Shown piece by piece: positions 1 to 5,352 of a stretch of DNA of 9,617 nt. The DNA is taken from NCBI GenBank assembly GCA_013414705.1, contig CP058705.1:603668-613284 (forward strand). Reading direction: 5' to 3'. Position numbers and translations under genes: made by a program. Positions within the stretch are counted from its first letter, which is position 1. Each line of letters opens with the position of its first letter. The stretch is from Defluviicoccus sp. (GTDB lineage: Bacteria > Pseudomonadota > Alphaproteobacteria > Rhodospirillales > Defluviicoccaceae). The notes beneath the pieces were generated by a model. The model searched no databases, was not told the origin of the DNA, and saw only the letters and a program-made list of their open reading frames with translations.

Positions 1-387
1 CTGCACCGGATCGGCGGCCAGGAAGTCGCCTTTGTGCGCAAGCAATTCCCATGGCAGGATCTCGAACGCACGCGCTGCCGGGCTGTCGGCGGTGAAGGGC
101 GTCCGGACCTCAAGAACACGGTGCCCCGGTTCTCTCAGTCCGGCCGAAAAGGACCCGTCGGCGTCGATTGCGCTGGCGATGTCCAGCCCGATCTCGAAAA
201 ACACCGCGCGCCCGGACCGGCGTACCACGGCATTGCGGTAGCGCTCATTCCATTGCTTCAGCCGGGCCAGTGGAATGCCAATGCGGCTCTTCGGACGATC
301 GGTCCCGATCCGGAACGAGAGCCGCACTTCCTCGGTACCATCGGCCTTCGTATCCGTTCCCTCGAATGCAAGAATTGCGATACCCAT
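1..387 (-). CDS. CHAT-domain (caspase-like protease) protein, N-terminal part, cut by window edge
   Basis: A reading frame starts at ATG (387-385, minus strand) and stays open for 129 codons to the window edge. A strong purine-rich ribosome binding site (GAGGGGGA) lies about four to five bases upstream. The first 105 or so residues are a mixed alpha/beta stretch I do not recognise, beginning MGIAILAFEG. Near residues 109-129 comes AFEILPWELLAHKGDFLAAD. The PWELL...FLA pattern is characteristic of the opening of CHAT domains, the caspase-HetF-associated-with-TPR peptidase family. The catalytic His and Cys of that family would lie beyond the edge, so activity cannot be judged. CHAT proteins act as proteases in bacterial stress and anti-phage responses, but that role is inference here. 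The gene reads away from the broken oxidoreductase and is probably its own transcription unit. The family call is fairly good and the function is open. Confidence 0.6.
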   Translation of the reverse strand, partial: MGIAILAFEGTDTKADGTEEVRLSFRIGTDRPKSRIGIPLARLKQWNERYRNAVVRRSGRAVFFEIGLDIASAIDADGSFSAGLREPGHRVLEVRTPFTADSPAARAFEILPWELLAHKGDFLAADPVQ

Positions 388-606
388 GTGTCCCCCTCAC
401 ACCCCAGGGTTTGTCAAATAATGATTAAACGGCGCGCTCGTGCAACACCGGATGCAACAGGTTCTGTCCTCCCGGGCCGGGATCGGTTCGATGGTACGGC
501 TGCGTTTCGCCGGAACGTTGAATGTCACGGTTTGTTTCTGCCGTATCCTCTGGGCAGGCATGCACAAGCCCGAAGCCGTCTTTCTGGAGGCGTCGCTGGA
601 CAAACT
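388..606. other. Intergenic gap between CHAT gene and oxidoreductase terminator hairpin
   Basis: I find no convincing gene in these roughly 220 bases. The short frames across it have arginine- and serine-rich compositions typical of out-of-frame GC-rich DNA and lack ribosome binding sites. The part next to the CHAT gene (407-430) is AT-rich and probably holds its promoter. The remainder shows nothing I can name. Confidence 0.5.
418..445 (-). promoter_or_regulatory. Weak candidate promoter for the CHAT-domain gene
   Basis: Read on the minus strand, TTGCAC (445-440) and CATTAT (423-418) are separated by 16 bases in a locally AT-rich patch. This would put the transcript start about 24 bases before the ATG at 387. 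Both boxes match the sigma-70 consensus only partly. A TTGACA (417-412) overlaps the same area but has no good -10 box downstream. The call rests on position and base composition. Confidence 0.2.
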
Positions 607-640
607 ATGGGCGCGGCGGTCTTGGCACCGCCGCGCCCAT
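607..640 (-). terminator. Perfect 14-bp hairpin, probable terminator of the oxidoreductase gene
   Basis: ATGGGCGCGGCGGT (607-620) and its exact reverse complement (627-640) flank a 6-base loop (CTTGGC). The hairpin lies 22 bases past the stop of the leftward oxidoreductase gene (stop at 664-662). On the minus strand it is followed by AGTTTGTCC, which is only weakly T-rich, so it may terminate inefficiently or serve as a 3'-end stabiliser. The stem is very GC-rich and unlikely to arise by chance. Confidence 0.6.
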
Positions 641-661
641 GATCAAGGTGGAAGAGTTCGT

Positions 662-1992
662 TCAGGCGACCAGGGCTTTCTGCCACCGGGCCCGGGCGCC
701 GAGATGATTCCGGATTCCGGCACTGGCCCCGATGGCCATCGACCAGACGAGCCGTTCGGCCGGCGCAATCGGGTCCAGGCCGGTACGGCGCGCGACTTCT
801 GCGGCCACCTCCACCGCGTCCCGGATCGCTGTCGTGGCGAGGCCGCCCGACGGTTCCAGATAGCCGGGAAGGCCGGGATGGCCGTGAATGGCCAGGATAT
901 CCGAGGGCGTATGATGCGGATTCCCAGCTGCGACGGGACTGCGCCCATGCACGCCGTAGAACACGCCGATGTCGTCATCCGCCACTGTTCTCAGCCCGGG
1001 AAAAACCGACCTGATCTTGGCCATCATGCGCCGCTCCTGAGAGTCGGCCGGGTTGTAGGCTCGCGGTCCGCGGCCGCAGCGCAGCAGGGTCGTCCGCCAC
1101 CTCGAGTGCCGGGGCTTTGCAGTCGAAGGTCACCACGCCCTCCGGCTCGTGCGGAATGCGCGAGGATCCAATGCTCCGCGTCGATCACCGTAAGGACTCG
1201 GTTCGGCCCCGGCAGCCGGGCGAGTGGTGTCAGGAACACCGGCCAGCGCACCTGCTGCTTGGGATCGAGTGGCGGGTGGTCGTCGACCCTGATGTTCTGA
1301 GCAAAGCGCCCTGCCATGTTGAGCACGACATCGAACGCGCCAAGGGCAGCGTCGCCTGACCACAGACGCATCCGGTTCCCGGCCATGGCCTCCACCCGCT
1401 CGACAGCGCTGCCGAAGCGCAGTTCCGCCCCGCAGGCCTCGGCGCGCGCGAGGAGTTGGCTGCGAACGCGTGCGAAGTTGGTCGCGTGTTCGATCAGCCC
1501 GACCACATGCCGGATGCTGGGGCCGAACTGGTCCAGCGTCAGGGCATCGAACCCAGCGCGCTGGTCCACGGCAACCCCTGCCCAGGCGGCACGTGTCACG
1601 AAGGCGGCCCGCTCCGCCTCGCGCTCGAAAGCATAGGCGGCCGTTTCGGTGGTATCGAAGACATCCAGCCCAACGGCTCCGAAGGTGGCAAGCCCCGCCG
1701 TCTTGCGTGCCGTGATCTCCGGGCTGTCGAACAGCATGCTTGAACCTCCCGAATGCATGCGGCCATGATTGGACGCGGTGGCCTCGCCCGGGGCGACGTC
1801 GCGCTCGAAGAGTGTGATGTCGAACTCGGGGTGCTGGCCGAGCAGGTGGGCCACAGCGGCAGCCATCACGCCGCCGCCGATGACGGCGACCGTGATCCTG
1901 GCCCTGGCAGCAGGAACACCTCGAGACATATATGCCGTGCGGCTGACGGTCTCCTCGAGGATCAGGGAACGTCTTGTATCGATGTAGGCCAT
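662..1992 (-). pseudogene. FAD-dependent oxidoreductase (DAO family), frame broken at two places
   Basis: The gene starts at ATG 1992-1990 with GGAGGT four bases upstream. The first frame gives an N-terminal FAD-binding Rossmann fold: VIGGGVMAAAVAHLL near residues 38-52, then an acidic strand end (LFERD) near 60. The segment NHGRMHSGGSS near residues 74-84 resembles the flavin-proximal loop of DAO-type oxidases. After WILAH the frame fails at about 1155. The coherent sequence resumes one frame over (PHEPEGVVTFDCKAPALEVA). It fails again at about 1065 and resumes in the third frame (AYNPADSQERRMMAKIRSVF), ending at 664-662. Removing one T and one C restores a 442-residue protein, normal for the family. 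The uncorrected 322-residue product would lose the C-terminal flavin/substrate cap. The substrate is unknown. The gene is either truly inactivated or intact with two base-call errors. Confidence 0.75.
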
Positions 1993-2084
1993 GGGGACCT
2001 CCGGTGTTTGACCGGCTCCCCTAATGACCGCAGCGGCGCTCGCATGCGCTGTAACTTCCTGCCCAACAGGACAGGTGTCTCTCG

Positions 2085-2098
2085 CTGTGCATGCACAG
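2085..2098. promoter_or_regulatory. Perfect 14-bp palindrome, candidate operator
   Basis: CTGTGCATGCACAG is identical to its own reverse complement. It lies about 93 bases upstream of the oxidoreductase start and about 194 bases upstream of the SemiSWEET start. That placement suits a dimeric regulator acting on the leftward gene or on both. No regulator gene is visible in the window. Only the symmetry and the position support the call. Confidence 0.35.
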
Positions 2099-2263
2099 GG
2101 CGTGGTTACAAACCCCTGAGCGGGGACAGATTCTGCGCACGGAATCGGCCCTCATCCGAAGTGCCGAGGGCCTGCGTGTTCACAAGTGCTGCTTGCGGTG
2201 TTCCCCTGTCCTTTCAGGACAAGTGACGTCCAGATCGGCGCGTCCGCGTTGTGTCTACTGAAA

Positions 2264-2291
2264 GAGCCAGTCCCAGCTTCAGGAGTGGCTC
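2264..2291 (+). promoter_or_regulatory. Hairpin covering the SemiSWEET ribosome binding site
   Basis: GAGCCAGTCC (2264-2273) can pair with GGAGTGGCTC (2282-2291) at nine of ten positions around an 8-base loop. The second arm includes most of the AGGAG ribosome binding site (2281-2285) and ends one base before the ATG at 2292. The fold would hide the site and could lower or regulate translation. It is a small hairpin and may be coincidental. Confidence 0.3.
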
Positions 2292-2585
2292 ATGATCCTC
2301 AACGTCCTCGACCCAATCGCCGTTATGGGCGTCATTGCTGGTAGCGTCGACCTTTCTTCAAGCCTGCCGCAGATCGTGGCCAATATTGTCAGGCCCTGTG
2401 CTGCTGCTCATCAGTGCTGGGCCCGCAATGCCCTGCAGCTGACCGCCAATTTGCTCTGGGCCGCCTACGGCGCCGGCCGAAAAGACCTGGTGGTGATGAT
2501 CTTCTCGATCGTCGGCGCGATCGCCGCCGCCACGCTACTTGTCCAAACTCTGCGTGCCCGCAAACAAAACGGTTTGAAGCCTTGA
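2292..2585 (+). CDS. PQ-loop / SemiSWEET-type small membrane transporter
   Basis: This encodes 97 residues with three predicted membrane helices, at about residues 7-27, 46-62 and 66-87. The first helix ends in SSSLPQI (about 22-28), the proline-glutamine PQ-loop signature of SemiSWEET proteins. The second helix carries ARNALQLTANLLWAAYG, with the Asn and Trp typical of the family before the YG turn. SemiSWEETs are about 85-100 residues, form dimers in the inner membrane and move small sugars along their gradient. The substrate here cannot be told. The ATG is preceded by AGGAG at a spacing of six bases. The lysine/arginine-rich end (RARKQNGLKP) is expected on the cytoplasmic side. The gene stands alone, divergent from the oxidoreductase and convergent with the prophage tail operon, so it is probably a host gene beside the prophage. 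Confidence 0.72.
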   Translation: MILNVLDPIAVMGVIAGSVDLSSSLPQIVANIVRPCAAAHQCWARNALQLTANLLWAAYGAGRKDLVVMIFSIVGAIAAATLLVQTLRARKQNGLKP

Positions 2586-2708
2586 ACAATCGTTCGTCCG
2601 GCAGATGATGAAGCTGGGATATGGAGTTTAGCGGGGATAATTGAGCACTGCCAACGGCCACGGAAGGCGTCAAAACGGAGATCCACAGATCTTCGTCCTT
2701 CATCGCCT

Positions 2709-2734
2709 AGGCTCCGGGAAGAGGTCAGGAGCCT
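2709..2734 (+). promoter_or_regulatory. Small hairpin overlapping the ribosome binding site of the 19-codon ORF
   Basis: AGGCTCC (2709-2715) pairs perfectly with GGAGCCT (2728-2734) around a 12-base loop. The second arm contains most of the AGGAG (2727-2731) that would serve the ATG at 2739. It could mask that site, or act as an independent stem. Seven pairs alone are weak evidence. Confidence 0.2.
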
Positions 2735-2738
2735 GACG

Positions 2739-2798
2739 ATGGTGCGAGATCTCCTGTATGGCATGGCGATGACTGTGCTCATCGCTACCATCATTTAA
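2739..2798 (+). CDS. Possible 19-residue hydrophobic micro-ORF
   Basis: ATG at 2739 follows AGGAG by seven bases and opens MVRDLLYGMAMTVLIATII before TAA (2796-2798). The product has a short charged start and a hydrophobic stretch of about 14 residues, as in small membrane peptides. It would converge with the end of the leftward tail operon. Such short frames are common by chance, and nothing but the ribosome binding site and hydrophobicity supports it. I do not recognise a family. Confidence 0.2.
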   Translation: MVRDLLYGMAMTVLIATII

Positions 2799-4212
2799 CC
2801 CTCTTCAACGTCAGCAAGGACAACCTTACAGTGCAACCCACGCCGCTCTGCGGGGCGGCGTGGGTGAACCACCCAAACACCGTGGTGATCCCGATCGCCC
2901 ACGGGTGGCCGGTTCGATGAAAACGCTGGCCGGATTCGTGATCATGTGTACCGGACGAAGAACTCACTGAGTGTGAGGAGCGTACACGCCGGTTCGAGGA
3001 AAGCCGCCGCGTGCAATTGCGCTGCCGCGCCATGCCTGTCCGCCTACGCGAGCACCATATAGCGCCGACGCTTCGGCGTCGGGCTCGCCCCAGCTGCAGG
3101 ACGGCGATGGCGAGCCCGGCGGCGTTGACGGTGGTGCCGGTGAGCTCGGCGCGCATCTGCCACGCCCAGGTGGTGGGGGCGGCGGAAAGAACCTGGCGGC
3201 TGACGACGCCCAGGTACTGGTAGCCGGCACTGTTCTGCGATTCCTTCACCACCTGCGACAGACTGTTTTCATTTTGCGCGACCTGTGCGTAGCCGGAAAC
3301 AGCCGTCGAAGCACAATTGAACGCCCCGATGGCGAGCGCCGCATGCTCGACCGGCTGCGGCGTGCGGGTGAGCGTCAGGACGTCCTGATCGGTGACGGAC
3401 GTCGTCGACGGCTCACCGACACTTTCGGCAACATGCGCATTGGCAAAGCGGTCGAGCCGCAGTGCCAGGATACGGGCGTTGGCAATATAGGCGTCGACCG
3501 CTGCGGTGCCGGTCTTCCACTCCAGGCGGAAGGTCTGCGGGGTAGCGGCGAGCGAGCGTCTGGCCATAGCGCAGAACGGCTGTGCATCCCAGTCGTCAAC
3601 GCAGAACCACGGCTTGCCGCCGTAGACGGTACCACCGGCCACGTCGTTCAGCTGGGCTACGGCGGCAGCACCGTTGGCATCGCACGCCAATTGAGCGGCG
3701 GCGATGACGAGGTAGTCGCCGGCGGTGGCGGGGGTCCAGCCGAGGGTGACCGCCGTCTGCCAGATTTGTTCGGTGGTGCTGGCGAGCTCCGTTGCCTCGG
3801 CCATCCGGTCGTCGGCATCAGCCTGCAGGACCAGAATACGCGCATCACGGATGCGGGTGGTGTCGCCAGAAGCGAAGGAGCGATAGACGATCTTCAGCGT
3901 CTGCGGCACGGGAGAACTGCCAGCATCGATGCCCCCGAGCGCGAAGTGGTCCAGCCAATCGGGCGGGCTGGTCAGCTCGTGGGTGCGCATCGCGCCATCG
4001 CCGAAGCTGGTGTCGGACTGAACGTGGTAGAGCGAAGTCAGGCTGCGGTGATCATCGCCGGCGGCATCGCAGCCGTGGCTCCAGCTGGCGATCACCCACC
4101 AGGTGCTGTTGGCCGCCGGCGTAAAGGTGAGCACGCACTTGTCCTGCTCGGCGGTGCTGGTGGTGGTGCTCTCCGCCAGCGACTCGGCGTAGAACGCCTG
4201 TCGTGAGGTCAT
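2791..4212 (-). CDS. Phage tail-associated protein built of three tandem repeats; C-terminus probably out of frame
   Basis: This is the last gene of the tail operon. It starts at ATG 4212-4210, with AAGGAG seven bases upstream and a 4-bp overlap with the previous frame as read. Residues about 9-131, 137-254 and 260-375 are three diverged copies of one unit. Each has an early strand ending in TP (CVLTFTPAAN, VTLGWTPATA, LTLTRTPQPV), a following buried strand, a late PQT/PTT strand, and a closing ARILVLQ, ARILALR or LAIAVLQ. I infer a beta-sandwich appendage protein on the virion tail. After the third copy (residue 375, base 3088) the sequence as read loses protein character. One extra G in the GGGG at 3088-3091 would give LGASPTPKRRRYMVLA and a stop at 3046-3044, a 389-residue protein that ends just past the repeat. 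The literal frame runs 473 codons to 2791. I do not recognise a named family. Confidence 0.65.
   Translation of the reverse strand: MTSRQAFYAESLAESTTTSTAEQDKCVLTFTPAANSTWWVIASWSHGCDAAGDDHRSLTSLYHVQSDTSFGDGAMRTHELTSPPDWLDHFALGGIDAGSSPVPQTLKIVYRSFASGDTTRIRDARILVLQADADDRMAEATELASTTEQIWQTAVTLGWTPATAGDYLVIAAAQLACDANGAAAVAQLNDVAGGTVYGGKPWFCVDDWDAQPFCAMARRSLAATPQTFRLEWKTGTAAVDAYIANARILALRLDRFANAHVAESVGEPSTTSVTDQDVLTLTRTPQPVEHAALAIGAFNCASTAVSGYAQVAQNENSLSQVVKESQNSAGYQYLGVVSRQVLSAAPTTWAWQMRAELTGTTVNAAGLAIAVLQLGRARRRSVGAIWCSRRRTGMARQRNCTRRLSSNRRVRSSHSVSSSSGTHDHESGQRFHRTGHPWAIGITTVFGWFTHAAPQSGVGCTVRLSLLTLKRVK
2836..2865 (-). terminator. Strong hairpin downstream of tail operon, possible terminator
   Basis: ACCCACGCCGC (2836-2846) and GCGGCGTGGGT (2855-2865) are perfect reverse complements around an 8-base loop. 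The hairpin lies about 180 bases past the inferred stop (3044) of the last tail gene. On the minus strand it is followed by TGCACTGTAAGGTTGTCC, without a T-run. It could end leftward transcription from the prophage, or rightward read-through from the SemiSWEET gene. Confidence 0.4.
2908..3002. repeat. Pair of near-identical 15-base direct repeats
   Basis: GCCGGTTCGATGAAA (2908-2922) and GCCGGTTCGAGGAAA (2988-3002) differ at one base and start 80 bases apart in the gap beyond the tail operon. Their role is unknown. They could be remnants of a duplication or binding sites near a prophage end. Confidence 0.3.
3091..4188 (-). repeat. Threefold internal repeat in the distal tail gene
   Basis: There are three coding units at about 4188-3820, 3804-3451 and 3435-3091. 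They encode related segments of about 115-125 residues with matching landmarks in the same order: a Ser/Thr-rich STT start, an LT-x-TP strand, a conserved Cys followed by Asp or an Ala, a PQT or PTT strand, and an ILxLx or IAVLQ end. Divergence is high, so the repeat is visible at protein rather than DNA level. Confidence 0.6.
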
Positions 4213-5321
4213 TCCGCGGCTCCTTCACAGCAGGGTCGCCACCAGGGTGATGGCGATGTCGGCGAGCGTCGCATCGGCGGTTGCGGGGCAACCACCCGCA
4301 GCACGTCACCGGCGGCAAAGTCGATCTGGCTGCCGGTGAATGCTGCCGTCGTGCCCGCGGCGCCGACGGTGGCGGTGAGGAATGTGCTGCCGTTCTTCTC
4401 GACCGAGAACACCGCGGAAACGCTGGCCGCCGTGCCGGCGGCAAGCCGCGAGCCCGCGGCATCGACCGGAATGCGGAACGGCCGTGGGACTACCAACAGT
4501 AGCACCACCTCGCTGTCCGACGGGGAGCCAACGATGCCGCAGAGGATGTCATACGGCGGTGCCGACCAGGCGCCGCTACCATCGAGTCGATGCGCGGCAT
4601 TGCCCGAGAGCTTCGGACACAGGCCGTGCGCCGAGGCGGAGGCATTGAGCGCGGTGACGTCGGTGGCAGCGGCCAGCTCGTCGAGACGCAGGGGATCGCT
4701 GCCACCGGCGTGATGACTGGCGGCATGGCCGAGAGGAGCGCGCGCGTCGGCAAGCCGGGCGTCATTGCCCTGGCAGACGGTGTTCACCGCCGCCCCATAG
4801 CTTGGCGCCAGCGTGATCGTATCGCTGCCGGCATCGGTGGTGATGGCGAGGCCGCCCGTGCCGGCCAGCGTCAGCGTCGCCGCGGCAGCATCGGCAACCA
4901 CCGTCGGCTGTCCGGCGACCGCGATACTGGCAAAGGCCGGGGCGCTCGCCACGCCGGTGGCACTTGCCACCTCCGCCCAGACGGCGGCACCGGCGGCAGG
5001 ATCGAGACAGACGAAGATCCGGCTGGCGGCCGCGTTGACCCACAGCGCACCACGGACGTAGCCGAGGCCGGCATCGTCGGCGACACCCGGGTTGGTGACA
5101 GCGCCATAGTTCTCGACGATGTCCCAGCCGGTATTCGACGCGTTGCGGCGATGGAGCAATCCGGCGGCATCGTTGCGCCAGGACATGAACGCATAGGTCG
5201 GGCTGGGCGCGGTGGGCCCTTCGTTCTGGGTGGCGAGCGCCTGGTCGGCGAGATTGAAGCCGGTGCGCACGGCAACACCGCTGCCGGTGGGCACCGCCCC
5301 GAGGCTGGATGACTGCGTCAT
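4209..5321 (-). CDS. Tail fibre-like protein with shared N-terminal anchor domain
   Basis: This encodes 370 residues as read, from ATG 5321-5319. Residues 1-72 resemble the start of the upstream collar protein: MTQ, an SLG/DLG, a central Arg and Asn, QALA, PSPTY against PSPAY, a Trp, GL, and NTGW against NTAW. This suggests a common attachment module to the tail tip. Residues about 140-180 are Ala/Thr/Val-rich beta sequence. Residues about 185-265 hold GNDARLADARAPLGHAASHH, GGSDPL, HGLCPKL and LDGSGAW, a spacer pattern common in phage fibre proteins. The last 90 residues are beta-rich (VFSVEKNGSTFLTATVG). The reading frame fails at about 4285. One more C in the CCCC run on the coding strand gives VVAPATADATLADIAITLVA, ending at 4227-4225 as a 365-residue protein. 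That stop abuts the AAGGAG of the next gene. No clear ribosome binding site precedes its own ATG, so translation is probably coupled. Confidence 0.72.
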   Translation of the reverse strand: MTQSSSLGAVPTGSGVAVRTGFNLADQALATQNEGPTAPSPTYAFMSWRNDAAGLLHRRNASNTGWDIVENYGAVTNPGVADDAGLGYVRGALWVNAAASRIFVCLDPAAGAAVWAEVASATGVASAPAFASIAVAGQPTVVADAAAATLTLAGTGGLAITTDAGSDTITLAPSYGAAVNTVCQGNDARLADARAPLGHAASHHAGGSDPLRLDELAAATDVTALNASASAHGLCPKLSGNAAHRLDGSGAWSAPPYDILCGIVGSPSDSEVVLLLVVPRPFRIPVDAAGSRLAAGTAASVSAVFSVEKNGSTFLTATVGAAGTTAAFTGSQIDFAAGDVLRVVAPQPPMRRSPTSPSPWWRPCCEGAAE

Positions 5322-5352
5322 GGCCGAAGATCCGAACTCGAAGACACGCCGC

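Larger units (their letters stand above)
1993..2291. other. Divergent intergenic region between oxidoreductase and SemiSWEET genes
   Basis: I see no gene here. The region must hold both divergent promoters, but I cannot place -35/-10 boxes with confidence. It contains a 14-bp palindrome (2085-2098), a small CCCC-loop-GGGG inverted repeat near 2115-2127, a TGTCC/GGACA inverted repeat (2207-2221), and a hairpin over the ribosome binding site of the rightward gene. Base composition is less GC-skewed than in the neighbouring genes. Confidence 0.5.
2586..3043. other. Intergenic gap between SemiSWEET gene and tail operon; likely prophage boundary zone
   Basis: This stretch lacks a convincing full-length gene. 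It holds a possible 19-codon hydrophobic ORF (2739-2798), a strong hairpin (2836-2865), and two near-identical 15-base copies of GCCGGTTCGAKGAAA (2908-2922 and 2988-3002). The leftward frame of the last tail gene stays open to 2791. After 3088, however, it becomes rich in Arg, Cys, Ser and Trp and no longer resembles the protein before it. No tRNA, integrase or clear attachment core is visible, but the host/prophage boundary must lie around here. Confidence 0.45.

Noticed and set aside
440..1300. A 286-codon plus-strand frame over the oxidoreductase 3' part.
   Set aside because: It is antisense to the oxidoreductase coding sense and crosses the terminator hairpin. Its composition is Arg/Gly-rich and it has no start signal.
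2586..2740. Possible insertion-sequence remnant suggested by GCGGGGATAATTGAG-like sequence.
   Set aside because: There is no transposase frame, no terminal repeats of element size and no target duplication. The impression rests on faint resemblance only.
2988..3002. GGTTCGA segments that recall the T-arm of a tRNA.
   Set aside because: No acceptor stem, anticodon arm or CCA end can be drawn around either copy, so there is no tRNA gene here.
3274..4206. A 310-codon plus-strand frame opposite the repeat-built tail protein.
   Set aside because: It is antisense to a well-supported gene, has no ribosome binding site, and shows composition typical of a shadow frame.
4590..5312. A 240-codon plus-strand frame opposite the second fibre gene.
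   Set aside because: It is a Gly/Arg/Ala-rich mirror of the real minus-strand gene, with no domain signal.
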